From Gammaproteobacteria bacterium (GTDB lineage: Bacteria; Pseudomonadota; Gammaproteobacteria; Burkholderiales; Rhodocyclaceae): a stretch of 64,000 bases of DNA. The translations under genes were made by a program, and so were the position numbers. The DNA is taken from assembly GCA_018825305.1 (NCBI GenBank), contig JAHJEO010000018.1, positions 1 through 64,000 of the forward strand, given 5' to 3'. Shown in pieces: positions 19,228 through 27,749 of the stretch. Position 1 is the first letter of the stretch; every line of letters begins with the position of its first letter. The notes beneath the pieces were generated by a model that did no database searches, was not told the origin of the DNA, and worked only from the letters and a program-made list of their open reading frames with translations.

Positions 19228-20648
19228 TGGAAATCAAGTCCATGCATTTCAAGTCCCGGGCGTCAGCGAAGCTGGCGGACGTCGGACTGCAACACAACCT
19301 GAAGAAGGCCAAGGGCAAGTTCGTCGACAAGCGCCGTGACGCCATCGCCGACTTTTGCGCCCAAGGCGGCGACTTCGAAGCGCTGCGCGAGGCCGGCAAG
19401 GACCTGCGCAACCGCGTGCTGGCCGACCTCGATTTGTGGCTGGAAAAATTCGAGGCCAACGCCACCGCGCGCGGCGCGACGGTGCTGTGGGCTAAGGACG
19501 GCGCCGAGGCCTGCCGCCTGATCGTCGACATCGCCAGGAAGCACGGGGTGAAGAAAGCCACCAAGTCCAAGTCCATGCTGTCCGAGGAGGCGGGGCTGAA
19601 CCAGGCGCTCGAAGCGGCCGGCATCCAGCCGGTCGAGACCGACCTTGGCGAATACATCCTGCAGATCAACGACAACGAGCCGCCCTCGCACATCATCGCG
19701 CCGGTGGTGCATAAGTCGAAGGAGGAGATTGCCGACCTCTTCGCCCGGGTGCACAAGAAACCGCGCAAGACCGACATCCCCGAGATGACCCGCGAGGCGC
19801 GCGAGGTGTTGCGGGAACACTTTCTTTCGGCCGACATGGGTATCTCCGGCGGCAATTTCCTCGTCGCCGAGACCGGTTCGGTGGCGCTGGTGACCAACGA
19901 GGGCAACGGCCGCATGGTGACGACGGTGCCGAAAGTCCATGTCGTCATTACCGGCATCGAGAAGGTGATCCCGACGCTCGAAGACCTCTCGCTGATGCTG
20001 CGCCTGCTGATCCGCTCGGCCACCGGTCAGCACATCTCCAACTACGTCTCGGTGCTGACCGGAACGAAGGGCGCTGCCGACCTTGACGGCCCCGAGCACA
20101 TGTATTTCGTGCTGGTCGACAACGGCCGTGCCAACCTGCTGGCCGGCGAGTTCAACGCCATGCTGCGCTGCATCCGCTGCGGCGCCTGCATGAACCACTG
20201 CCCCGTGTATCAGACCATCGGCGGTCACGCCTATGGCTGGGTCTATCCCGGGCCGATGGGCTCGGTGCTGACGCCGCTCTACACCGGCATGGAAAACGCG
20301 CTCGAACTGCCGCACGCGGCGACGCTGTGCAACCAGTGCGGCGTGGTCTGCCCAGTGAAGATTCCGCTGCCCGAACTGCTGCGCACACTGCGCGAAAAGC
20401 AGGTCGAGACGAATCTGCAGCCGCTGGGCGAACGCCTCGCCCTCAAGGCCTGGGCCTGGGTGGCGGCGCGGCCGGCGCTCTACGCCCTCGGCACACGCTT
20501 CGCGGTGCGCTACCTCAACTGGCTCGCCGGCGGCCGCGCCAGCATTCAGGTTCTCGGTGCCGCGCCAGGCTGGACGGCGGGGCGCGACTTTCCGGCGCCG
20601 CAGGGCAAGACCTTCCGCGAGATGTACGCGGCGAGGAAGCGCAAATGA
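19227..20648 (+). CDS. lutB: Lactate utilisation iron-sulfur protein LutB/LldF
   Basis: The 473-residue subunit carries an LUD domain at about 70-300 (KSKSMLSEEAGLNQALEAAG, ISGGNFLVAETGSVALVTNEGNGRM) and a ferredoxin part with two 4Fe-4S motifs (CIRCGACMNHCPVY near 312 and CNQCGVVCPVKIP near 371). It passes electrons from lactate oxidation onward. Its ATG overlaps the lutA stop, and the dehydrogenase gene begins inside its stop codon region. A longer frame starting at 18786 lies inside lutA and is not used. Confidence 0.93.
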   Translation: MEIKSMHFKSRASAKLADVGLQHNLKKAKGKFVDKRRDAIADFCAQGGDFEALREAGKDLRNRVLADLDLWLEKFEANATARGATVLWAKDGAEACRLIVDIARKHGVKKATKSKSMLSEEAGLNQALEAAGIQPVETDLGEYILQINDNEPPSHIIAPVVHKSKEEIADLFARVHKKPRKTDIPEMTREAREVLREHFLSADMGISGGNFLVAETGSVALVTNEGNGRMVTTVPKVHVVITGIEKVIPTLEDLSLMLRLLIRSATGQHISNYVSVLTGTKGAADLDGPEHMYFVLVDNGRANLLAGEFNAMLRCIRCGACMNHCPVYQTIGGHAYGWVYPGPMGSVLTPLYTGMENALELPHAATLCNQCGVVCPVKIPLPELLRTLREKQVETNLQPLGERLALKAWAWVAARPALYALGTRFAVRYLNWLAGGRASIQVLGAAPGWTAGRDFPAPQGKTFREMYAARKRK

Positions 20649-21607
20649 ATCCGCACCGCATCGTCTATCTCGAGCGTGACTCGATTCGCGCCGTGCTGCC
20701 AACGCCGACTTTTCCCCATGTCTGGGAGGAATACCCCTTCACCGCACCGGATCAGGTGTTCGAGCGCATCGCTGCCGCCAGCATCGTCATCACCAACAAG
20801 GTGCAGTTGCGCGCCGACCTGCTGGCGCGCTTGCCCAATATTGAATTCATCGCCTGTGCCGCCACCGGCACCGACAACGTCGATCTCGACTGGTGCCGCG
20901 AACATGGAATTCCCGTCAGCAACATCCGCGGCTATGCGGTCAACACCGTTCCGGAACACGCCCTGGCGTTGATGCTGGCGCTGCGCCGGCAACTGCTGGC
21001 CTACCGTGCCGACGTCCAGGCCGGCCGCTGGCAGCAGGCGCCGATGTTCTGCTGCTTCGACCACCCGGTGCGCGACCTGCATGGATCGACCCTGGGCCTG
21101 ATCGGCCGCGGTTCGCTGGGGCAGGCGATGGCGGGGCTGGCTGCGGCGCTGGGGATGAGGGTGTTGTGGGGCGAACGCAAGGGTGCGCCGCAAGTGCGCG
21201 AGGACTACGTTTCCTTCGAGACGCTCCTGGCCAAAAGCGACGCGATCTCGCTGCATTGCCCGTTGACCGCGGATACCCGCGGCATGTTCGGCGAGGCCGA
21301 GTTGCGGGCCATGAAGCGTGACGCCATCCTCATCAACACGGCGCGCGGCGGCCTGGTGGACGAAGCGGCGCTGGTGCGCGCGCTCACGGAAGGCTGGATC
21401 GCCGGCGCCGGTTTCGATGTGCTGTCGCAGGAACCGCCGGTGGGTGGCAATCCGCTGCTGGCGCCGGAGTTGCTGGCCTTGCCCAACTTCATCCTGACGC
21501 CGCACATGGCCTGGGCTTCGGACCCCGCGATGCAGGGCCTGGCCGAGCAGTTGATCGAAAACATCGAAGCCTTCGCCCGTGGCGAAGCCAGAAACCGGGT
21601 GGCCTGA
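20645..21607 (+). CDS. D-2-hydroxyacid dehydrogenase, glycerate-dehydrogenase-like
   Basis: A 320-residue NAD(H)-dependent dehydrogenase of the D-isomer family. The nucleotide motif GLIGRGSLGQ is near residue 154. The catalytic Arg is in NTARGGLVDE, Glu in the following segment and His in PHMAWAS. It most resembles HprA-type hydroxypyruvate/glycerate dehydrogenases. It is placed between lutB and lutC with a 4-base overlap on the left and one spare base on the right, so it is part of the lactate operon. It may interconvert pyruvate and D-lactate, or glyoxylate and glycolate. That is inferred from context. Confidence 0.88.
   Translation: MNPHRIVYLERDSIRAVLPTPTFPHVWEEYPFTAPDQVFERIAAASIVITNKVQLRADLLARLPNIEFIACAATGTDNVDLDWCREHGIPVSNIRGYAVNTVPEHALALMLALRRQLLAYRADVQAGRWQQAPMFCCFDHPVRDLHGSTLGLIGRGSLGQAMAGLAAALGMRVLWGERKGAPQVREDYVSFETLLAKSDAISLHCPLTADTRGMFGEAELRAMKRDAILINTARGGLVDEAALVRALTEGWIAGAGFDVLSQEPPVGGNPLLAPELLALPNFILTPHMAWASDPAMQGLAEQLIENIEAFARGEARNRVA
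20688..20714 (+). repeat. Dispersed 27-bp repeat, copy 3 (diverged)
   Basis: It reads GCCAACGCCGACTTTT preceded by GCGCCGT, with a few changes from the consensus. It lies in the first codons of the hydroxyacid dehydrogenase gene. Confidence 0.5.
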
Positions 21608-21608
21608 C

Positions 21609-22265
21609 ATGAACGATTCCAGAGACCTCATCCTCGGGCGCATTCGCGAACGGCTCGGCCGTTCCGCCGCCAACGCGCCGACGGCAGGCGCGGCCGTCGA
21701 CGCGGCATTGGCAGCCCACTCGGCCAGCCCCCGCCCGCCGCCCGATGTCGACCTCGTCGCGGCTTTCCGTACCCGCTCCGAGGCGCTCTCCAGCACAGTG
21801 GATGAAGTTGCGGTACTGGCCGATGTGCCGCGCGCCGTCGCCGCCTATCTCGCCGAACACAAGATCGACCCGCGCGCCGTCTGCGTACCGGAGATCAAAG
21901 GCCTCGACTGGCGCGGCGCCGGCATCGAGGTCGAAGCGCGCGCGGCGGTCGATCACGACCTCGTCGGCATCACCGGCTGCTTTCGCGCCATCGCCGAAAC
22001 CGGGACGCTGATGCTCTGCACCGCGCCGGCCACGCCCGCCACGGTCAGCCTGCTGCCCGAGACCCACATCGCCGTGGTGGCGGCGCCTACCATTCTGGCC
22101 AGCATGGAAGAGGCCTGGGCTGCGGCGCGCGCAGAATTCGGGCAGCTACCCCGCGCGGTGAACTTCATCTCCGGCCCTTCACGTACCGGCGACATCGAGC
22201 AGACCATCGTGCTCGGTGCCCATGGTCCCTACCGGGTGCATGTCATCGTCGTTCGCGCCGCATGA
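21609..22265 (+). CDS. lutC: Lactate utilisation protein LutC/LldG
   Basis: The third subunit of the LutABC lactate oxidase: 218 residues with a C-terminal LUD domain (VGITGCFRAIAETGTLML, THIAVV, RAVNFISGPSRTGDIEQTIVLGAHGP). That last segment is the family signature. The N-terminus RDLILGRIRERLG is typical. It closes the operon lutA-lutB-dehydrogenase-lutC. No lactate permease (lctP, lldP) is visible in the window. Confidence 0.93.
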   Translation: MNDSRDLILGRIRERLGRSAANAPTAGAAVDAALAAHSASPRPPPDVDLVAAFRTRSEALSSTVDEVAVLADVPRAVAAYLAEHKIDPRAVCVPEIKGLDWRGAGIEVEARAAVDHDLVGITGCFRAIAETGTLMLCTAPATPATVSLLPETHIAVVAAPTILASMEEAWAAARAEFGQLPRAVNFISGPSRTGDIEQTIVLGAHGPYRVHVIVVRAA

Positions 22266-22351
22266 TGAACTGCTGGCCCGCCGTGAATTGCCGCTAGAAT
22301 CGCACCCATAGCGCGGCAGGGAGACCGCGTGGTTCCCCGGGTGCTTCCGTC

Positions 22352-24055
22352 TTGGATTCCTTGCATCAACGCAGCCTGCGTTACGGCGAATTTCTCGGTG
22401 CGGTCCGCCACAAGCAGCGGCTGATCGCCTATCGCGACGTCCACGCGGCGGATCGCCATGCGCCACCGCGCATGCGGTTGCGCTTTATTGACCTGCACCG
22501 GCTGCTGACACCTTACTTCTCGGTGCGCTTCTTCGAGCAATTGCGCGCCGTGACGCCGCTGGCGCTGATGCTCGCTGCCTTCCTCACCCTGTTGCTGCGC
22601 TCCGACGTGCGCGAGGCGGAGTCGATTGCCATCGGCATAGTAATGGTGATGGTCGGTCTGATGTTCTTCATGGAGGGCGTCAAGCACGGCCTGATGCCGT
22701 TCTCCGAGCACATCGGCTATGCCTTGCCGGAGAAGGCGCCGACCGCCGTGGTGCTGATGGTGGCGATCATCCTCGGTGCCATGGCCACCTTCGCCGAACC
22801 GGCCGTCGGCGCGCTGCGCGCGGCCGGCGCGCGGGTCTCGGCCGCCGAGGCGCCGCTGCTCTACCTGATGCTCAATGGCCGTGCCGATGCGCTGGTGGCC
22901 GCCGTCGGCCTCGGCGTGGGTTTGGCGGTGGCCGTCGGCATGCTGCGCTATGTCATGGGCTGGCGACTCAAGGTGCTGGCGCTGCTCACGCTGGTTCCCG
23001 CGCTCGGCCTCACCATCTTTGCCGCCACCGATCCGCTGCTGGCGCCGCTGCTGGGGCTGGCTTGGGACTGCGGCGCCATCACCACCGGGCCGGTGACGGT
23101 GCCGCTGGTGCTGTCGCTCGGCATCGGCGTCGCCGCGTCGAGCGGGCGCGGCGACAGCCCGCTTTCGGGCTTCGGCCTGGTGACGCTGGCCTCCCTGTTT
23201 CCCGTGGTGTCGGTGCTGCTGCTGGGAATAATTTTGAAGGGCGAGGCCGCCGGGGTTACGGCGGCGGCCGTTGCCGCCGCGGTTGTGCCGATGGTCCCGG
23301 TCTCTCCGCCGCCGGTGCCGCAGGTGCTGGATGCCCTGCGTGCGATCGTGCCGCTGGTGCTGTTCCTCTGGTTCGTCCAGCGCGTCGGCCTGCGGCAGCG
23401 GCTGCGCAACCGCGACGTGCTGGCCTACGGCATCGTGCTCGCGATACTCGGTATGGCGGTGTTCAATCTCGGTCTCACGACCGGGCTGGTGGCGCTCGGC
23501 GACCAGGCCGGCAGCGGCATTCCGCTGGCCTTCGGTGGCGCCGGCGTCAAGCCGCTCTACCCCTATGTCGTCGGCGTCGTGCTGACGCTCGGCTTCGCTT
23601 TGCTGCTCGGCTATGGTGCCACGGTGGCGGAGCCGGCGCTGGCGGCAATGGGCGCGACCGTGGAAAACCTGACGGATGGCGCCTTCCGCAAGCGCCTGCT
23701 CGTGCGTGCCGTCGCCATCGGCGTGGGCTTCGGCACGACCATCGGGGTAGCCCGCATCATTTTTGGCTGGCCGGTCGTCTGGCTGGTGCTCGCCGGTTAT
23801 GCGGTGGCGGTGGTGCTGACGCTGCTGTCGACCGAGGACTACGTCAATCTCGCCTGGGACAGCGGCGGCGTCACCACCGGGCCGGTCACGGTGCCGCTGA
23901 TTCTGGCGCTCGGTGCGGGGCTGGGCGAGGCTACCGGCGCCCGCGACGGTTTCGGCATTCTCGCCATGGCATCGGTGGGGCCCATCATCTCGGTACTCGG
24001 CGTCGGCTTGTGGGTGCGCCACGCCGCGCGGCGGCGCAAGGCCAGGGAACAGTAA
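22352..24055 (+). CDS. DUF1538 (UmpAB-type) membrane transporter, two-domain
   Basis: A 567-residue membrane protein with about a dozen hydrophobic segments and two copies of the DUF1538 unit. Each copy has the LAWDxGxxTTGPVTVPL signature (near 233-250 and again near 505-525) and an EPA-containing helix (FAEPAVGAL and VAEPALAAM). DUF1538 pairs from Halomonas have been reported as a Na+/H+ antiporter (UmpAB); that is remembered, not checked. The first start is TTG; an ATG at 22472 just before the first helix is also possible. Two PII-like genes follow within 7 bases and probably regulate it. Confidence 0.82.
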   Translation: MDSLHQRSLRYGEFLGAVRHKQRLIAYRDVHAADRHAPPRMRLRFIDLHRLLTPYFSVRFFEQLRAVTPLALMLAAFLTLLLRSDVREAESIAIGIVMVMVGLMFFMEGVKHGLMPFSEHIGYALPEKAPTAVVLMVAIILGAMATFAEPAVGALRAAGARVSAAEAPLLYLMLNGRADALVAAVGLGVGLAVAVGMLRYVMGWRLKVLALLTLVPALGLTIFAATDPLLAPLLGLAWDCGAITTGPVTVPLVLSLGIGVAASSGRGDSPLSGFGLVTLASLFPVVSVLLLGIILKGEAAGVTAAAVAAAVVPMVPVSPPPVPQVLDALRAIVPLVLFLWFVQRVGLRQRLRNRDVLAYGIVLAILGMAVFNLGLTTGLVALGDQAGSGIPLAFGGAGVKPLYPYVVGVVLTLGFALLLGYGATVAEPALAAMGATVENLTDGAFRKRLLVRAVAIGVGFGTTIGVARIIFGWPVVWLVLAGYAVAVVLTLLSTEDYVNLAWDSGGVTTGPVTVPLILALGAGLGEATGARDGFGILAMASVGPIISVLGVGLWVRHAARRRKAREQ

Positions 24056-24061
24056 GGGAGT

Positions 24062-24463
24062 ATGGCAATGTCCGGCAATGAAATGATCATCCTGACCAAC
24101 GCGGTGCTGATCACCTGCATCGTCCAGCGCGGCACCGCCGACGCGGTGGTGCAGGCAGCGCAGGAGGCGGGCGCGCAAGGCGCGACGATTTTCCACGGCC
24201 GTGGCACCGGCGTGCGGCAGAAGCACCTCGGCCTGCTGGGTCTCACCGTCAATGCCGAGAAGGAAGTCATCTACATCGTTGTGCCGGACGACCAGGCCGA
24301 CCGCATCTTCGACCGCATCTTCGTCGCCGCCAAGCTCGATACGCCCGGCATGGGCATCATTTACACCACGCCGATCGAAAAGATGGCCACCCACATTCCG
24401 CACCAGATCGCCGCCCGGTTTGGCGTGCATACGGAGCGCGTTGCCCATGACGATGCGAAGTGA
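24062..24463 (+). CDS. PII-like protein 1, partner of the DUF1538 transporter
   Basis: A 133-residue protein with the ferredoxin-like PII fold: ITCIVQRGTADAVVQAAQEAGAQGATIF, then a glycine-rich T-loop zone HGRGTGVRQKHLG, EVIYIVVPDDQADRIFDRI and DTPGMGIIYTTPI. It lacks the uridylylated Tyr51 context of GlnB/GlnK, so it is a PII-like regulator rather than a nitrogen-status PII. It starts 7 bases after the transporter and its end overlaps the next PII-like gene by 17 bases. Confidence 0.85.
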   Translation: MAMSGNEMIILTNAVLITCIVQRGTADAVVQAAQEAGAQGATIFHGRGTGVRQKHLGLLGLTVNAEKEVIYIVVPDDQADRIFDRIFVAAKLDTPGMGIIYTTPIEKMATHIPHQIAARFGVHTERVAHDDAK

Positions 24464-24782
24464 GGTCGAGCAGCGCATCATCACCTGCATCATGCCGGCA
24501 GGCAGGGGGCGCGAGATCCACAACCGACTGATGCGGGAGCGCGGCGTGCTTTCGGCCACCACTCACCACGCCCGCGGCGTCGGCAGCCGCCGGGCACGGC
24601 GCATGGTGTTCGAGGAAAAGGACGTACTGGTGGTGATGGCCGAGGCAGGCTGCGCCGACGAACTCTTCGCCTTCCTCTATGAGGCGGCCGGCATCGGCGA
24701 GCCGCATGTCGGCCTGATCTTCATGAGCCGCGCCGGACGCGGCCACGCCATGGTGCCGCTCGAAATCGAGGCAGCCGCGTAG
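24447..24782 (+). CDS. PII-like protein 2
   Basis: A second, shorter (111 residues) PII-like protein: IITCIMPAGRGREIHNRLMRERGVLSATTHHARGVGS, VLVVMAEAGCADELFAFLYEAAGIGEPHVGLIFMSRA. It overlaps the first PII-like gene by 17 bases in another frame, so translation is coupled. Because the two paralogs differ strongly, they may form a heterotrimer or read different ligands. The basic run RRARRM suggests anionic ligand or membrane contact. Its end faces the end of the CPA2 antiporter, 9 bases away. Confidence 0.82.
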   Translation: MTMRSEVEQRIITCIMPAGRGREIHNRLMRERGVLSATTHHARGVGSRRARRMVFEEKDVLVVMAEAGCADELFAFLYEAAGIGEPHVGLIFMSRAGRGHAMVPLEIEAAA

Positions 24783-24791
24783 CGGCCGGGG

Positions 24792-26510
24792 CTACTCCGG
24801 TCCCTTGCGGTAGAAATCGCGCATGCTGGCGTAGCGCGCCTCGCGTACCAGCCGCACGCGCTCGATCGCGCGCTCCATTGGCACTCCGAGCTGGGTCAGG
24901 GTTTCGGCGGCGATCATCAGGCTGCCCTCGAGCACCTCGGGGATGACTTCGGTGGCGCCGGCGCGCTTGAGCCTTTCGACATCGGTATCGTCGGGGGCGC
25001 GCACGATCACCGGAATGTCGGTTCGATGCTGCCGTACGATCTGCAACACGCGCTCCGCCGACAGGGTGTCCGGGTAGGCGATCACGACTGCCTGCGCCCG
25101 CATCAGCCCCGCCGCCTTGAGCACCTCGATGCGGTCGGCGCCGCCGAACACCACCTTGCCGCCTTCGGGTATCGCCCGCTTCACCGCGCCCGGGTCGACG
25201 TCCAGCGCGAGGAAGGCGATCTTTTCCGCGGCGAGGAAGTTGCCGATCTGCTCGCCGGTGCGGCCGTAGCCGCAAAGGATGACGTGGTCTTCCATGCCGA
25301 AGGCGCTGGTGGCGACCTCGTAGATGGCCTTGGCCTTGTGCGCCCAGTCGCCGCGGGCCATTTCGCCGCCGAGGCGCGCCACGCGCTCGATCAGGAAGGG
25401 GGCAATGAACATCGACATCAGCATCGCCGCCAGCGTTACCTGGAACACGTCCGCGCGGATAAGCTGGTGGGCAAAGGCCAGCTGGATCAGCACCAGGCCG
25501 AACTCGCCACCCTGGGCCAGTTGTGCCGAAGTACGCAGCGCCGTGTCGGGGGTAGCGCGGGTGGACAGGGTGATCAGCAACACCACGACACCCTTGCCGA
25601 CCACCAGCAGCGCGACGGCCAGCAGCAGGCGCCAGAAGTTGTCCAGCACGAAGCCGACATCGAGCAGCATGCCGACGGTGACAAAGAACAGCCCCAGCAG
25701 CACGTCGCGGAAAGGCCGAATGTCGGCTTCGACCTGGTGGCGGTAGACGGTTTCGGAAATCAGCATGCCGCCGACGAAGGCACCCAGCGCCAGCGACAGC
25801 CCGGCCAGGCCGGTGGCGTAGGAGAGGCCGACGACGATCCACAGCGTCGCCAGCACGAACAGCTCCTCCGAGCGGTGATGGGCGATGGAGTCGAACAGCC
25901 GTTTCATGATGCGCTGGCCGACCCAGATCAGCACGACCAACAGCACCACGGCCTGCAGCGAGGCGATTCCAAGCTGGCGCAGCAACTGGCCCTCAGGCTG
26001 CGCCAGCGCCGGGATCAGGATCAGGAAAGGCACCACCGCCAGATCCTGGAACAGCAATGCGCCCATGGTCAGCCGGCCCGAGCGCGAATGCAGTTCGAAG
26101 CGCTCCGACAGCATCTTGGCGACGATCGCGGTCGATGACATCGCCACCGCCAAACCAACCACCAGACCCGCTTTCCAGCCCTGCTGGTAGCCAACCACCG
26201 TCAGCAGCATGGTGCCGCCGGCGGTGAAAAATACCTGTGCCGCACCAAAGCCGAACACCAGGGCGCGCATGGTCCGCAGCCGCTGCAGGCTGAACTCGAG
26301 GCCGATCGAGAACATCAGGAACACCACGCCGAACTCGGCGAAGGTGCCGACTTCGTGGCTTTCGCTGAGGAAGGCGGCGCCATGAGGCCCCAGCACCATG
26401 CCTATGGCCAGGTAGGCGAGCATCGAGGGCAGCCCGAAGCGACGTGTCACCGCCACCGCGCCGACGGCGGCGGTAAGCAGCAGCAGAATCGAGAAGAGCT
26501 GGTCGTGCAT
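24792..26510 (-). CDS. CPA2 monovalent cation:proton antiporter (Kef/YbaL type)
   Basis: A 572-residue inner-membrane antiporter. The first 390 residues hold about 12 membrane helices with family motifs (GLPSMLAYLAIGMVLGPHG, GLEFSLQRL, AMSSTAIVAKML, LFQDLAVVPFL, ALGAFVGGMLISE). A RCK/TrkA-N nucleotide-binding domain follows at about 405-530 (VILCGYGRTGEQIGNFL), and a short tail to the end. It probably exports K+ or Na+ in exchange for protons. It converges on the DUF1538-PII operon, so two cation-transport systems are neighbours. Confidence 0.9.
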   Translation of the reverse strand: MHDQLFSILLLLTAAVGAVAVTRRFGLPSMLAYLAIGMVLGPHGAAFLSESHEVGTFAEFGVVFLMFSIGLEFSLQRLRTMRALVFGFGAAQVFFTAGGTMLLTVVGYQQGWKAGLVVGLAVAMSSTAIVAKMLSERFELHSRSGRLTMGALLFQDLAVVPFLILIPALAQPEGQLLRQLGIASLQAVVLLVVLIWVGQRIMKRLFDSIAHHRSEELFVLATLWIVVGLSYATGLAGLSLALGAFVGGMLISETVYRHQVEADIRPFRDVLLGLFFVTVGMLLDVGFVLDNFWRLLLAVALLVVGKGVVVLLITLSTRATPDTALRTSAQLAQGGEFGLVLIQLAFAHQLIRADVFQVTLAAMLMSMFIAPFLIERVARLGGEMARGDWAHKAKAIYEVATSAFGMEDHVILCGYGRTGEQIGNFLAAEKIAFLALDVDPGAVKRAIPEGGKVVFGGADRIEVLKAAGLMRAQAVVIAYPDTLSAERVLQIVRQHRTDIPVIVRAPDDTDVERLKRAGATEVIPEVLEGSLMIAAETLTQLGVPMERAIERVRLVREARYASMRDFYRKGPE

Positions 26511-26720
26511 GGGCAGGCTAGTCGCGATGCCGGCGGCGATGCCGGGCGGGAAATGTCAGGGAGATGGCGATGGCGCGATATTGACACGCAATGCATCGCT
26601 CCGCGTCGATGGGGCAGCAAAACAGTCGTGACCGCATTGTTTGCTCCCTGATCTGGCTCAAGCAAACTATACCGCGAGCCTGCCTATAATTGCCGGGTTT
26701 CAACTGCGGAGCCCCCCACC

Positions 26721-27656
26721 ATGCGCCAGCTTTTTTTGTTTCTGTTTTCGATCATGCTTGCAACAAAAGTCGGCGCTGGCGCCACGCCGATTCCGCCCAA
26801 GGCGGCCGATCCGGTCGCCATCGCCGCCGCCGTCAAGGAGCTCGGTCAGGTCAATGGCATCGCACTGGCCTGCGGCCACAAGGATGCGATCGCCCGCGCC
26901 AAGGCGCTGATGATCATGCGCGTGCCGAAGACGCGCGAATATGGAGAGATCTTCGAGCAGGCTTCCAGCGCGTCCTTCATCGCCCAGGCTGCCGACAAGG
27001 GTTCGTGCCCGGGGCGCGCCACGGTTTCGGTGCGGCTTGAAACCGCGGCGCTGCCGCTGCCGGCGGCACCCAGCCACAAGTCGATCACGGAGACTGCCGC
27101 CCCCGATGTCGGCGTCAATCCGCGTTACCTGCTGCAAGACACCAATGGCCGTGCCTTCATGGATAGCGACTTCCGCGGTCGTCTGCAACTGATTTCCTTC
27201 GGCTACACCTTCTGCCCCGACATCTGCCCGACCACACTGATCGAGATGGCCGAGGTGCTGAAGCTGCTGGGCGACGATGCTGCGCGGCTGCAGCCGATAT
27301 TCATCTCGGTCGACCCCGAGCGCGACACCCTTGACGTCCTGCGCAGCTACACCGGATTTTTCGACAAGCGCATCCTCGGCGCCACCGCCGCGCCGGACCT
27401 GGTGAAGCGTGCTGCCGACAACTTCAAGGTGCGCTACGAGAAGGTGGTCGAACCGGGCGCGTCGCCGTTGCAATACTCGGTCGATCATTCCGCAGGCATG
27501 TATCTGCTCGGTGGCAGCGGCGAATTCCTGACCAAGTTTGCTTACGCCACGCCGGTCGAGGACGTGGCATCGCGCATCCGCGAGTTCATGGCCCGGTTGC
27601 CCGGGCTGGCGACGGGGCAGGGCGCAGCTCCAGCACCGGCCGCCCCGGCGCGCTGA
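26721..27656 (+). CDS. SCO1/SenC-family protein with an extra N-terminal domain
   Basis: A secreted or membrane-anchored thioredoxin-fold protein. The SCO domain (about 135-295) has the copper/redox motif TFCPDICPTT (CxxxC near 168-172) and the histidine in YSVDHSAGMYLL. SCO proteins deliver copper to the CuA site of cytochrome oxidase. A signal peptide (residues 1-21) is followed by about 100 residues unlike ordinary SCO proteins (GIALACGHKDAIARAKALMIMRVPKTREYGEIFEQAS, with two cysteines). That part may be a separate small helical domain of unknown role. A dispersed repeat copy encodes residues about 15-24. The family (about 200 residues) is usually much shorter than the 311 seen here. Confidence 0.87.
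   Translation: MRQLFLFLFSIMLATKVGAGATPIPPKAADPVAIAAAVKELGQVNGIALACGHKDAIARAKALMIMRVPKTREYGEIFEQASSASFIAQAADKGSCPGRATVSVRLETAALPLPAAPSHKSITETAAPDVGVNPRYLLQDTNGRAFMDSDFRGRLQLISFGYTFCPDICPTTLIEMAEVLKLLGDDAARLQPIFISVDPERDTLDVLRSYTGFFDKRILGATAAPDLVKRAADNFKVRYEKVVEPGASPLQYSVDHSAGMYLLGGSGEFLTKFAYATPVEDVASRIREFMARLPGLATGQGAAPAPAAPAR
26764..26790 (-). repeat. Dispersed 27-bp repeat, copy 4
   Basis: The complementary strand carries the intact core GCCAGCGCCGACTTTT with GGCGTG before it. It covers the signal-peptide end of the SCO gene and encodes TKVGAGATP there. Confidence 0.7.
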
Positions 27657-27749
27657 TCGACTCATCAAGCGCTGGCGCACCGCCGCCAGCTGTTTGTAGC
27701 CGGTCCGCGGCGTAAGCCGGACGACGAACTCGCCGGTTAGAATCCGGCG

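Noticed and set aside
19340-19360. Partial repeat cores GCCGACTTTT in lutB and near 41077
   Set aside because: Only 9-10 bases match and the upstream CGCCGT block is absent; expected by chance.
22229-24562. 777-residue His/Arg/Gln-rich antisense frame across the DUF1538 gene
   Set aside because: Composition is that of reversed membrane-protein codons; no motif.
26511-26720. Gap between the antiporter and the SCO gene
   Set aside because: Only divergent promoter space is expected; no hairpin or conserved motif stood out.
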